The notes: generated by a model not told the origin, from the letters alone. Shown: positions 22,913 to 30,826, counted from the first letter of the stretch. The stretch: 32,767 nt of DNA from Candidatus Obscuribacterales bacterium (GCA_020634035.1 JACKCM010000012.1:1-32767); one strand, 5' to 3'. Numbers and translations are program-made.

Positions 22913-24046
22913 ATGCTATCGATTTTAAGATCCAGCTTTCGCATTTGTCGAACCCAGTTTTTAGAAGCCGATTTCAAATTGGCGATTTCACTCAGCATCG
23001 TTCTTGTTTGTGTTTGTTCGCTCTCGGGCTGCCACTCGAGTGAGACAGAAAGTGAGAAAGTCGATGATAAAGCTTCCGCTCCTGAAAATGTTTTTTCTGT
23101 AGTCGACGAGCTGGGCATCCAGAAGTATAAGCCGAAGCATAGACGTTCTGATTTGAAGTCGTTTGCCGATTATCTGCAGGCTGCCAAAGAGGCTCTCTCC
23201 CAGAACGCTTATAGAGAAGCCGGGGAGTTTGCAGAAGCTGCTCTCGCGCTTGATGATCGCTCCGGTGAGGCCCACTATATACGGGGCAAGGCGCTTTCGG
23301 CTTCTGCCACCGGAGATGATGACGAGGCTCTGAAAGAGTTGAACGTGGCTGCTCAAATGGGTTTCGAAAATGGAGACTTATATGAATACACCGCCAAGAT
23401 TTATGATGGTCGCAAAGACTACAAGAACGCTATAGTGGCTCTCACCCGGGCTATAAAACTGGAGCCCGGCAATCGCGATCATTTTCGATTTCGGGGAGCG
23501 CTCTACGATCTTATTGGCCGACACGATGCGGCCGAGGCTGATTACACGACCAATATCGATATGGCCTATGAAAAATCTCAGGCTTATTTAGACCGGGGGC
23601 TGATGTATGAAGGCAACAAGCGCTATGACCTTGCCCTTGCCGATTATACAAAAGCGCTGGCTCTCGAAACCAGAAAAACCGACGAGCTGAGAGCCAGAGC
23701 CAGGATTCTCCTTCTTATGAAAAAGGATGATCTCGCTTTGAAAGATCTCAATGAGATTATCGAGCGAAATCCGCAGGATGACGACACTGTCAGAACCAGG
23801 GGAGATCTTTTTGCTCGTAGAGGAGATTACCATGCTGCGGTTCGTGACTATTCCAGAGTGATTCGTAGTGCACCAGATCAGGCTCGGCACGCTTACGAAG
23901 CCAGGGCAGCCGCCTATGAGAAACTTGGAGAAAAAGAGAAGGCTGCCGCCGATTTGAAAATGGCTTCTCAAATCCTGGCTCAGCCGGCAGAAAAGACACT
24001 GTTCAAGCTAAAAGAAGATGAATATAAGAGCTTGGAGCCGTTCTGA
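22913..24046 (+). CDS. TPR lipoprotein
   Basis: A 377-residue protein. Its lipoprotein signal ends in LSGC with the lipidated cysteine at residue 40 (hydrophobic stretch LAISLSIVLVCVCS before it). The mature protein, about 90-370, is a regular run of seven or eight TPRs: 'YREAGEFAEAALALDDRSGEAHYIRGKAL', 'YKNAIVALTRAIKLEPGNRDHFRFRGALYDLIGR', '...YDLALADYTKALALE', '...GDYHAAVRDYSRVIRSAPDQARHAYEARAAAYEKLG'. It is probably an envelope-anchored scaffold. The ATG at 22913 leaves an unusually long 24-residue n-region and lies almost on top of the -10. A TTG at 22979 would give a compact signal peptide but has no SD. The coiled-coil gene at 24138 follows. Confidence 0.88.
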   Translation: MLSILRSSFRICRTQFLEADFKLAISLSIVLVCVCSLSGCHSSETESEKVDDKASAPENVFSVVDELGIQKYKPKHRRSDLKSFADYLQAAKEALSQNAYREAGEFAEAALALDDRSGEAHYIRGKALSASATGDDDEALKELNVAAQMGFENGDLYEYTAKIYDGRKDYKNAIVALTRAIKLEPGNRDHFRFRGALYDLIGRHDAAEADYTTNIDMAYEKSQAYLDRGLMYEGNKRYDLALADYTKALALETRKTDELRARARILLLMKKDDLALKDLNEIIERNPQDDDTVRTRGDLFARRGDYHAAVRDYSRVIRSAPDQARHAYEARAAAYEKLGEKEKAAADLKMASQILAQPAEKTLFKLKEDEYKSLEPF

Positions 24047-24092
24047 TTCTTGAGTGTTATCGGTCACCGTTTTCGATACCGCATTCTTTCTT

Positions 24093-24098
24093 TATAAT
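24093..24098 (+). promoter_or_regulatory. -10 hexamer before the coiled-coil gene
   Basis: A perfect TATAAT, about 40 bases before the ATG at 24138. It lies inside the longest open frame (24054), which therefore cannot all be translated from this transcript. The -35 region is T-rich (TTTTCG) and weak. Confidence 0.45.
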
Positions 24099-24137
24099 AG
24101 ACCACCGGGGGCGGTTGCAGCGGAGTGGCTAGTTTTT

Positions 24138-24821
24138 ATGATCGGCGATATCAAATACGGTAGTATCCCTGGGTCTTATCAGAGCGCTGAGCTAGATTTC
24201 AGTCCTTCTGGGACCGCTTCGCTCAATGAAATAGACTCTGAACGGGTATTCTTCTCAGAACCGGAAGCGGCTCAGCAAAGCAGCCAGTCGCCTCCTGTCG
24301 AGATAGCTATCGAAGTCGACTTGATCGAGACAGAGCTAGAAGAGAATGAGGCGTTTCAGCAAGAACCGGTGGCGCCGCGATTGGATGACGCCGAGTTCGA
24401 ACGCCGCAAGAAGGCTATTTCATCTGCTTTCCATCGTTACAGTCAGATTCTTATCGATCGGATTGAAGAGCAGACGACAATTATCCTTGAAAAGGATCGA
24501 GAAATAAAAAATCTGGAGAGACAGATTCGGCTTTTACCCGATATGGAAAAGCAAGCCAGACAAAGAGATGAGGAAGCCAAACTGGCAGCCTTCGAGAGCG
24601 CCGCTCTGAAGAAGCAGATGGCTCTCAAAGATATGGAGCAGATAACCGCAGAGAAAGTGACGCGGCTCTCTAATACAATAATCGCAGCGGTGGAGAAGAA
24701 GGCTCAGTCCATGCATTCAGAGTTGGAAGAGGCACGGGCTGAACTCACCAGAATGGATGATCTTGAAAAGGAGCTGGCACGGCTCAAACGTCCCTGGTGG
24801 CAGCGCTTTCTGAGCGATTGA
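24138..24821 (+). CDS. Coiled-coil protein, unknown
   Basis: A 227-residue protein. The ATG at 24138 lies downstream of the TATAAT at 24093, with GGAG at 24122-24125 as a distant SD. Residues 1-95 are acidic and probably disordered. From about 105 to 220 it is a continuous heptad-type helix rich in Glu, Lys, Arg and Leu, for example 'IDRIEEQTTIILEKDREI' and 'MHSELEEARAELTRMDDLEKELARL'. It ends in a short basic, tryptophan-rich tail, RPWWQRFLSD, which could tether it to the membrane surface or a partner. It is probably a cytoplasmic structural or adaptor protein. The MFS gene follows by 26 bases, so co-transcription is likely. Confidence 0.75.
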   Translation: MIGDIKYGSIPGSYQSAELDFSPSGTASLNEIDSERVFFSEPEAAQQSSQSPPVEIAIEVDLIETELEENEAFQQEPVAPRLDDAEFERRKKAISSAFHRYSQILIDRIEEQTTIILEKDREIKNLERQIRLLPDMEKQARQRDEEAKLAAFESAALKKQMALKDMEQITAEKVTRLSNTIIAAVEKKAQSMHSELEEARAELTRMDDLEKELARLKRPWWQRFLSD

Positions 24822-24847
24822 CCTTAAAAAGGTGGTAACATCTTCGG

Positions 24848-26005
24848 ATGACTTACACCTTGCTCTTTGTGGCCGCCTTGCTTGCCGAGATGGCGTCAAG
24901 CATCCCGATGGGATCGATGCCCCTCGCCCTCTTCGGCGAAGGGGCCAGTGAAAGCCAGATCTCGATAGTGATGGGCTCAGGCATGTTCGCCGGGCTCCTG
25001 GTCAGTATTCCTGTTGGCATCCTGGTGGACAGGGTCAGTCGTATCCTGGTCATGAAGGTCTCCCTTGTCGTATGTGCGCTTGCGCTTGTGGTGATGGGAT
25101 TGTTGCACGGGGTGCTTGCCGCCTATCTCGAGATGGCCATGCGCGCCCTTGGTGTAATCGCCTTTATGACCGCCCAGTTCGCTTATGTAAGCGCCATGTT
25201 CTCCGGGGAGAGAAAAGTGAGCGCAGTCTCTTCCATGGGCATAGTCGGCAATATCGCTTTTGCTATCGGCCCGGCTTTTGGTGTCTGGCTCTGGCAGAAT
25301 GGCATTCGGTATGAACAGTTTCTCTATGCATCAATTTTGAATGTTCTGTCTCTGGCTTTCATCTTCACTCTGCCTTCAAAGTTCGATCACTCTCCATCTA
25401 AAGGCAAAAGAGTTTCCCGGCGCCGTATTTATATGAGAGCTGCCTGGTTGCCGTCGATGGTCTTTATTCTTGCCTGTACGCTTCAGGGCGGTGTCAATTT
25501 CTCTCTGGCGGTGCTCGCCTTTCAAGAACGTGGTATCACTAACGGAGCGCTTTTGTTTACCGCATCTGCTTTAACCGCCGTCTGCTTTCGCTATTTTGCC
25601 AGTCGAATAGTAGAGCGTTTCGGACCAAGGTTGGTAGCAGTCCCTACGGTGCTTTCCCAGACTGCCGGTTGTTTTCTGGCGGCCTGCGCAAACTCTGAAT
25701 TTATGGTGGCGCTCTCCGGGGTTTTCCTCGGCTTCGCCTGGGCTGCTGTCGCTCCGGTCGGTATCGCCCTTTTGTTCGAGACCAGCTCTGAGAAAACGAG
25801 AGGTACGGCCATGGGGTCCTATAACCTGGCCATGTGGGGCGGTGCTGCCGGCGGGACTCTTATTGCCACCGGAGCGGCCTCTATCGGGCTCGGTTATCGG
25901 GAAGCGATCATGGTTACTACTGTCATGCCTCTGGTGGCACTGATCTATATTTTTCTGAAACCGCGACGAAGCTCTACCGCATCGGATGTGGTGCCCGGAG
26001 TTTAG
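24848..26005 (+). CDS. MFS transporter
   Basis: A 385-residue major facilitator with twelve predicted helices in two halves. Motif A, GILVDRVSRILVM, lies after helix 2. Helix 4 contains 'MRALGVIAFMTAQFAYVSAMF' and helix 5 'GIVGNIAFAIGPAFGVWL', the G-x-x-x-G-P-x-x-G pattern of drug or sugar efflux permeases (motif C type). A basic loop KGKRVSRRR separates the halves. The substrate cannot be told; efflux of a small organic molecule by proton antiport is the family norm. The SD-like AGGTGG (24830-24835) is 12 bases away and can pair with ACCTT at 24821-24825, which overlaps the upstream stop, so translation may be coupled. It ends one base from the convergent PDZ-CAP gene. Confidence 0.88.
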   Translation: MTYTLLFVAALLAEMASSIPMGSMPLALFGEGASESQISIVMGSGMFAGLLVSIPVGILVDRVSRILVMKVSLVVCALALVVMGLLHGVLAAYLEMAMRALGVIAFMTAQFAYVSAMFSGERKVSAVSSMGIVGNIAFAIGPAFGVWLWQNGIRYEQFLYASILNVLSLAFIFTLPSKFDHSPSKGKRVSRRRIYMRAAWLPSMVFILACTLQGGVNFSLAVLAFQERGITNGALLFTASALTAVCFRYFASRIVERFGPRLVAVPTVLSQTAGCFLAACANSEFMVALSGVFLGFAWAAVAPVGIALLFETSSEKTRGTAMGSYNLAMWGGAAGGTLIATGAASIGLGYREAIMVTTVMPLVALIYIFLKPRRSSTASDVVPGV

Positions 26006-26006
26006 G

Positions 26007-26963
26007 TCAGGGTATCAGATCTGCCGAAAATACCTGGGTCACTTTCATGCCCCCTTTTTCTGAATCCTGGCTGATACCTATGCCTATAGATTTCAATCCG
26101 GGTCGGAGGATATTTTCGCGGTGATGCTGAGAAGCCATCAGGCTTTTGTGGGCTCGCACCATTAGCGATTGTGGCGGTTCACGATAATTCTCCGAGGCGA
26201 TATTTTCGGCAAGGTAAGAGGCGTTTATGCCGGAAGCGATGGCCCGGTCGCCGGGGTTTTTACCGTCCGGATCTATATGAGAAAAATAGCCGCGCCGAAT
26301 CATGTCGTCAGAATGTTGTCTTGCCACAGTGGCCAGATGCCGGCTCGCCTGCAGTTGCTCTAATCCTTGTTTCTTCCTCTCAGAATTCACCAGGTCGACC
26401 ATTTTTGCCTCTAGCATGGTCAGTTCATCGGTATTGTCGACAGAGCCCGTATCGCCTTCTTCTTTCTGAGGCAGTGGTGCAGGCGGCGGCGGCGGTTTGG
26501 GAATTCGTTCTTTGTTGCGCTCCCCTTTGCCGAATTCAAGAAAAGCGATGGTTTTGCCGGATCTTCTCGCCGCAGTTACTTTCAACTCTTTAGCCGGGCC
26601 TTTGAGAACGGCTTCATTAAGCTCGGCTGCTCCGGTAGTGGCCGTGCTGTTCACAGAAAGGACGATGTCCGCCGGTCTTACCCCGAGGGCATAGAGTCTT
26701 GTGCGGGTAGAGATTCGAGAGATATAGAGACCTTTGTAGCATTTGCCTCGAATAGATATGAGCACCGGTCTGCCGGCGCCGAGGATGGCCGGCACCTGCT
26801 TTTGCAGACCGAGGGTCTTTATCTTGATATCTGTTGCTTTCTCGGCTGCTGTGGCCAGAGCCGGTGGCGAATTTATCGAAATCATCGCAAAAAGCAGGAT
26901 CGCCAGGCTGTTGCGATGTCTTGAGACTTCTCTATTTGATCTACGGTTCATGCTACGGTTCAT
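26007..26963 (-). CDS. Secreted PDZ-like plus CAP-domain protein
   Basis: A 318-residue exported protein. A basic n-region (MNRSMNRRSNREVSRHR) leads into the signal core LAILLFAMISI, with cleavage near ALA-TA. Residues 50-146 look like a PDZ fold: 'ALGVRPADIVLSVNS' and 'AAELNEAVL'. A polyproline linker (154-165) joins it to a CAP/SCP domain (186-316) with all typical marks: LVNSERKKQGL, H217 in RQHSDDM, HIDPDGKNPGDR, AENIA (E253) and SQHHRENIL (H280). Bacterial CAP proteins are extracytoplasmic and of unclear function; some bind lipids or metals. Its start overlaps (ATGA) a four-codon frame that has the better-placed SD. It is the last gene of the minus-strand cluster, 47 bases after the NCS1 gene. 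Confidence 0.9.
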   Translation of the reverse strand: MNRSMNRRSNREVSRHRNSLAILLFAMISINSPPALATAAEKATDIKIKTLGLQKQVPAILGAGRPVLISIRGKCYKGLYISRISTRTRLYALGVRPADIVLSVNSTATTGAAELNEAVLKGPAKELKVTAARRSGKTIAFLEFGKGERNKERIPKPPPPPAPLPQKEEGDTGSVDNTDELTMLEAKMVDLVNSERKKQGLEQLQASRHLATVARQHSDDMIRRGYFSHIDPDGKNPGDRAIASGINASYLAENIASENYREPPQSLMVRAHKSLMASQHHRENILRPGLKSIGIGISQDSEKGGMKVTQVFSADLIP

Positions 26964-27010
26964 GGGCTTTGCATGCAGCTCCGCGTTTAATTCAGGCTAT
27001 AGCGCAAATT

Positions 27011-28456
27011 CTACTTCATAAGCAGATAATAGACCAGGCTGGACACACCCAGACCGATGAACCAGGCATAGTCATAGAGAGGTCGAAGGGCTGGAACCAG
27101 AAGACCTATCCAGGCTGCCGCACAACCGGCAGCGGTGGCAACAACCGCTTTCCAGTTCCAGCCTTTGCGATAGCTGTAGACACCATCCTCGAGGTACAGA
27201 TCTTTCAAAGCGAGATCTTTTTTACGCAGAATCCAATAATCTACAATCAAAACTCCGGCTATAGAGCCAAGACCGCCCGAATAACCCTGCAACCAGGAGA
27301 ATATATAGGTAGAGGCATCTGCCAGGAGTTTCCAGGGTTGCATTAAGATTCCCAGCACTCCGGTGATAAGCCCCCCTGTTTTAAATGAGATCAGGCGAGG
27401 AAAAGCGTTGGCGAAATCGTTGGCCGGTGAAACAACATTGGCTGCAATATTGACACTGAGCGTGGCCAGGCAGATGGTGAACATGGCGATAAAAATCAGA
27501 AGCGAATGATCGAATTGACCGGCAAGCTTTATCGGGTCCCAGAGATCGGCTTTGTCCATCTTCGGATAGATGATCATGGCGGCTGAAGTAATAATCACTC
27601 CCATTCCGGAATAAAGAGTCATTGAGGTCGGCAGCGCCAGGGATTGTCCGAGGGTCTGCTCCTTTTGGCTGCGGCCGAAGCGGGTGAAATCCGGCATATT
27701 GAGAGAGAGCGTTGCCCAGCCTCCGATAACGGCAGAGAGTGATGGAATGAAGACCGGTAGAAAGCTATCGGCGCTGTTCAAGCGCCCGGGTTGCATAATA
27801 AGGTGACCGAGACCGCCGGCGGTGCTGACCGCCCAGAATGCCATACCCAGGGTCATGATAAAGACGAAGGGAGCTGCTGTCACAGCCAACCTGCGGACCA
27901 GACCCATGCCCCGGTAGATGACCAGGATGTTCAGGGACCAGAAGAGGGCGAAGGATATCCAGGTGCTGCCGTTGTATCCGCCGAAATTCGTCCCGGAGCC
28001 AAGCATCTCTCGCCAGCCCGGAATTAGAGAAGCCAGCATTAGATCCAGGGCCTGACCGCCAATCCAGGTTTGAATCCCAAACCAGCCGCAGGCCACCACG
28101 GCGCGCATCAAGGCCGGCAAATTAGAGCCGAAAGTGCCGTAGGCCGCCCGGGCGAAAACAGGAAAGGGAATACCATATTTGGTGCCAGGATGTGAATTTA
28201 GTAAGATCGGGATCAAGACGATCACATTGCCCAGGGCAATGGTGCCAATCGCTTGCAGACAGGACATTCCTTCTGTTATCAGTCCGGAGGCGAGCATATA
28301 GGTGGTGAGATTGGCTGACATGCTCATCCAGAGGGCAGCGAAGGTGAAGCTTTTCCAGTCGCGTTTTGAAATCGGCACCGGAGCGAGATCTGCGTTGTAT
28401 AGAACGCTTCCCAAAAGACCTTTCTGATCTTCCAGTTCCACTAGCTTGTCTGTCAT
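27011..28456 (-). CDS. NCS1 family nucleobase/hydantoin/allantoin transporter
   Basis: A 481-residue, 12-helix sodium- or proton-coupled importer of the NCS1 family, which takes up cytosine, uracil, allantoin, hydantoins or thiamine-like compounds. Family motifs are clear. They are 'SANLTTYMLASGL' in helix 1; GTKYGIPFPVFARAAYG; GWFGIQTWIGGQAL, whose W and Q are four apart as in the Mhp1 substrate site; 'IGGWATLSLNMPDFTRFGRS'; and 'LSVNIAANVVSPANDFAN'. The end 'GVLIVDYWILRKKDL' is also typical. AGGA lies about 6 bases before the ATG. It follows the histidine kinase by 30 bases on the same strand, suggesting that uptake and sensing are linked. No catabolic gene is next to it, so the substrate is open. 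Confidence 0.93.
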   Translation of the reverse strand: MTDKLVELEDQKGLLGSVLYNADLAPVPISKRDWKSFTFAALWMSMSANLTTYMLASGLITEGMSCLQAIGTIALGNVIVLIPILLNSHPGTKYGIPFPVFARAAYGTFGSNLPALMRAVVACGWFGIQTWIGGQALDLMLASLIPGWREMLGSGTNFGGYNGSTWISFALFWSLNILVIYRGMGLVRRLAVTAAPFVFIMTLGMAFWAVSTAGGLGHLIMQPGRLNSADSFLPVFIPSLSAVIGGWATLSLNMPDFTRFGRSQKEQTLGQSLALPTSMTLYSGMGVIITSAAMIIYPKMDKADLWDPIKLAGQFDHSLLIFIAMFTICLATLSVNIAANVVSPANDFANAFPRLISFKTGGLITGVLGILMQPWKLLADASTYIFSWLQGYSGGLGSIAGVLIVDYWILRKKDLALKDLYLEDGVYSYRKGWNWKAVVATAAGCAAAWIGLLVPALRPLYDYAWFIGLGVSSLVYYLLMK

Positions 28457-28486
28457 GGATTTTCCTGAATTCTCCCGTTTGTTTTA

Positions 28487-29590
28487 CTAATTTGAGATAG
28501 GGATGGTGAAGCAGAAAGTGCTACCTGCACCCAGTTCGCTCTCTACCCAGATTTTGCCGTTATGTCCTGCGACCAGGGCCCGGGCGATGGCAAGCCCGAG
28601 TCCGAATCCTTTTCTCTGGGTGGCATGGGGTTGGTCAGCCTGTTGATAGCGCTCGAAGATTCGGGTGCGCATGTTTTCAGGAATTCCCGGACCTTTGTCT
28701 ATTACCGAGAATTTGACAGCGGTTCCTTCTATGCCGGCTTTGATCTCGACATCGCTTCCGGCAGGAGAGTATTTGATGGCGTTGGTCGCTAAGTTAATTA
28801 GAATCTGGACAATCCGATCTTCTTCGGCTTCGAAGCTGTCATTGGTATAGTCAGAAACCAGTTTCACGCCGTTGGCGATAGCTGTAGGCTCTATCGAGTC
28901 CAGAGTTTTCTGTATGACTTTGCCCACCGAGGTCTCTTGCAGAACTATCTCGATCTTCCCGGTCTCCAGTTTCTCCGAATCGAGCAAGTCTCTTACCAGG
29001 CCGATTAAATAGTCGGCGCTCTGCTGGGCTCTGCCCAGTGCTTTGTGACCACTGTCTTTGAGTTCTCCGTAAACACCTTCGTCCAGCATGGTAAGGACAG
29101 CCTGGATGGAGGTGAGCGGGGTGCGCAGATCATGGCTGACCATCGCTATTAGCTCCTGGCGCAATACTTCCAGTCGGTGTCTTTCGGTAATGTCTTGGAG
29201 ATGGATAAAGACTTTTCTATCGGTGCCGCTTTCGAATTCGTTGACATAGATCTCGACTGGTAAATGCTCGCCATCTTTGCGGAGCGCCATGGTGACTACC
29301 GGTCGGGGCGCGACTATGATCTCTTCTAGATCAGGCAGGAGAAAAGCTATCGGTTTGGCTGAGACCTCTTCTGGCGCGAAGAGCAGGAATTCTTGAACGT
29401 TTTTGTTGACCGCCACTATCTCTTTTTTCTCGTTGATCACTATCAATCCAAGAGGAAAGCTGGTGAGGATGTCCTTTACCCGGGCTCTATTGGCGGTCAG
29501 GGCCCGGGTCAGTTGTTCTATGGTTTCAGCCTGACCATCGACCAGTTGCTGGAGTTCCTGGTAGGTCCTGGGTGTAGTTTCTTTCTCCAT
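28487..29590 (-). CDS. Cytoplasmic PAS sensor histidine kinase
   Basis: A 367-residue kinase without membrane helices: an N-terminal helix (5-35), a PAS domain (about 38-132, starting ILTSFPLGLIVINEKKEIV), a HisKA domain and an HATPase domain. The phosphorylated histidine is H153 in MVSHDLRTPLTS. The ATP site has the N box (N266-N270, NLATN), G1 DKGPGIP (298-304), the F box IFERY and G2 GFGLGLA (328-334), so it should be active. No response regulator is encoded nearby, making it an orphan kinase. A -10-like TAAAAT (plus-strand 29628-29633) precedes it, so it may be transcribed separately from the LRV-like gene. It lies directly upstream of the NCS1 transporter. Confidence 0.93.
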   Translation of the reverse strand: MEKETTPRTYQELQQLVDGQAETIEQLTRALTANRARVKDILTSFPLGLIVINEKKEIVAVNKNVQEFLLFAPEEVSAKPIAFLLPDLEEIIVAPRPVVTMALRKDGEHLPVEIYVNEFESGTDRKVFIHLQDITERHRLEVLRQELIAMVSHDLRTPLTSIQAVLTMLDEGVYGELKDSGHKALGRAQQSADYLIGLVRDLLDSEKLETGKIEIVLQETSVGKVIQKTLDSIEPTAIANGVKLVSDYTNDSFEAEEDRIVQILINLATNAIKYSPAGSDVEIKAGIEGTAVKFSVIDKGPGIPENMRTRIFERYQQADQPHATQRKGFGLGLAIARALVAGHNGKIWVESELGAGSTFCFTIPISN

Positions 29591-29653
29591 CCCTCGCCTT
29601 TCTTTCGAATAGACACAAGATGGATAAATTTTACCGTACTAGCTGCTCTGATA

Positions 29654-29959
29654 TCAGGCGCTGATCAAATTGAGGTCCTGGGCACCGACGGCGGATGGTG
29701 TTCCATACTGTAGGACCGCTCCTTCTTTTATACGGCTGATTGTATTCAGGGCTCGATGGCTGACGAAGACATTTTCGTCTTCGGCGAGGATTTCGAGAAC
29801 CACCTGGGGGATATTGGCGTTGGAGGCAAGATGATATCGCACGTCGACACTGTCGTCGGCTGCCAGATTCATGTATCGAGAAAGGGGTAGATTATTGGTT
29901 TCGGCAAGCTCCAGCTTCTCTTCGACCAGGACTGTTATTGCAGCGATTTTGTTTTTCAT
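29654..29959 (-). CDS. Small LRV/HEAT-like repeat protein
   Basis: A 101-residue protein with GGGAG 7 bases before the ATG. Residues 30-80 contain two or three LRV-type units: 'LAADDSVDVRYHLASNANIPQVVLEILAEDENVFVSHRAL'. This fits the family pattern 'L-A-x-D-x-x-x-x-V-R-x-x-(L/V)-A-x-N-x-x-(L/I)-P-x-x-(L/V)-L-x-x-L-A-x-D'. Such short repeats act as binding modules. The C-terminal 20 residues look disordered. It is the first gene of the minus-strand cluster, 63 bases ahead of the PAS histidine kinase, so an adaptor role there is possible but unproven. Confidence 0.8.
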   Translation of the reverse strand: MKNKIAAITVLVEEKLELAETNNLPLSRYMNLAADDSVDVRYHLASNANIPQVVLEILAEDENVFVSHRALNTISRIKEGAVLQYGTPSAVGAQDLNLISA

Positions 29960-30364
29960 GCGTTTCTCCCGAAATTTGAATGAAAGATGGACTTACTGTT
30001 TCCTGGGCAATCGAAAAGAGAAGGAGCAAGCGAGTTGAGGGATCGGTTCAACACGCGCGCTCTCTTTTTTAACCCTTCTAACAAAACCAAGACAATAAGC
30101 CGAAAGCGGTGCCTCGATCTCAAAGAATTTTCCTATTCGATTTTGAATGATACCGCGAGCTAACTGCCAGAAAGTTTGACAGGCCCCTCTTCGAAAAGAT
30201 TGATGGACTGTGGAGTTACCCTATATTCCTTCATGATAGATAAAATGATAACTTCGGTAAAGTGATATCTGTCTTATGTTCCTTCTATATATTGCTATCA
30301 AAGGAAAAAACAGATTTTTGAATCAGTAGAGCCGCTCTATTGAGGCAGATGCAGCGGGTTTTTG
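29960..30364. other. 405-base intergenic region with little recognised content
   Basis: AT-rich stretch between two minus-strand genes. It should contain the promoter of the LRV-like gene, but I found no convincing -35/-10 pair. Its right end holds a weak terminator candidate for the gene at 30365. A 24-codon minus-strand frame at 30160-30234 has no SD and was not called. I see no tRNA, structured RNA or longer reading frame. Confidence 0.6.
30305..30339 (-). terminator. Weak terminator candidate after the gene at 30365
   Basis: Read on the minus strand, a perfect TAGAGC-G-GCTCTA dyad (30339-30327) is followed by a small GATT/AATC hairpin and then six T (30310-30305). The first dyad has almost no loop and the second stem is short and AT-rich, so terminating strength is doubtful. 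Confidence 0.3.
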
Positions 30365-30655
30365 TTAGTTGTAGTTCTTATTGCCGAAGTACTGAAGAAG
30401 CTCTTCCGGCTCGTAGGGAAGTTCCGCACCGGTGGTGTTATCCCTTTCGATCAGCTTACGCAGTCTTTGCCAGCGAATGCCGAGACTGCGATTGTTTCTT
30501 TTATAGACAATGCCCAGCTTGTCGAGCTGTTTGAAGCTCTCTTTAAATTCTTCAGGCATCTCTTTGATAGCCGGATCTTCTTCATTGTGAAGCCATGACA
30601 GGAATTCGTGGGATTCGCTGATCACTCCGAACAATTTGTTGGCTCCGCTGTTCAT
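30365..30655 (-). CDS. Small hypothetical protein with hairpin leader
   Basis: A 96-residue unknown protein, charged and soluble-looking, with no signal peptide. It begins MNSGANKLFGVISESHEFLSWL, has an acidic middle (NEEDPAIKEMPEEFKESFKQLDKLGIVYKRNNR) and ends with 'YEPEELLQYFGNKNYN'. The basic 'GIRWQRLRKLIERDN' helix near 58-72 could bind nucleic acid, although no named HTH is evident. AGAGG sits about 5 bases before the ATG. The unusual point is upstream: a near-consensus promoter (30754-30726) gives a leader of about 64 bases that contains a terminator-like hairpin, so expression is probably controlled by attenuation or read-through. Confidence 0.75.
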   Translation of the reverse strand: MNSGANKLFGVISESHEFLSWLHNEEDPAIKEMPEEFKESFKQLDKLGIVYKRNNRSLGIRWQRLRKLIERDNTTGAELPYEPEELLQYFGNKNYN

Positions 30656-30678
30656 AAGTACCTCTTGTATTCATGAAT

Positions 30679-30710
30679 AAAAAAAGCGTTGCCTACAATG
30701 TAACTGCAAC
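30679..30710 (-). terminator. Terminator-like hairpin in the leader (attenuator candidate)
   Basis: On the minus strand GTTGC (30710-30706) pairs with GCAAC (30692-30688), with an inner TAC/GTA pairing and a small bulge. The stem is followed by GC and seven T (30685-30679). It lies between the promoter at 30754-30726 and the start codon at 30655. It could also end read-through from the gene at 30827, but it would then also cut the leader of the next gene. Confidence 0.55.
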
Positions 30711-30725
30711 ACCTTCAAAAACTAT

Positions 30726-30754
30726 ATTGTATCGTGCTCGGAATCTCCAGTCAA
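30726..30754 (-). promoter_or_regulatory. Strong sigma-70-type promoter
   Basis: On the minus strand TTGACT (30754-30749), a 17-base spacer and TACAAT (30731-30726) match the consensus at five of six bases each, the best promoter I found in the window. The transcript should start near 30719 and read the hairpin at 30710-30679 before the gene. Confidence 0.75.
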
Positions 30755-30826
30755 ATCAATTGTGACAAACAGATACATGCTTTTCGAGGATAAAGCGGTA
30801 TCGAATGTGGTGCTTTTAAAGGGCGC

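Noticed and set aside
30160..30234. 24-codon minus-strand frame in the 405-base gap.
   Set aside because: No SD, no hydrophobic or family-like segment, and short enough to occur by chance.
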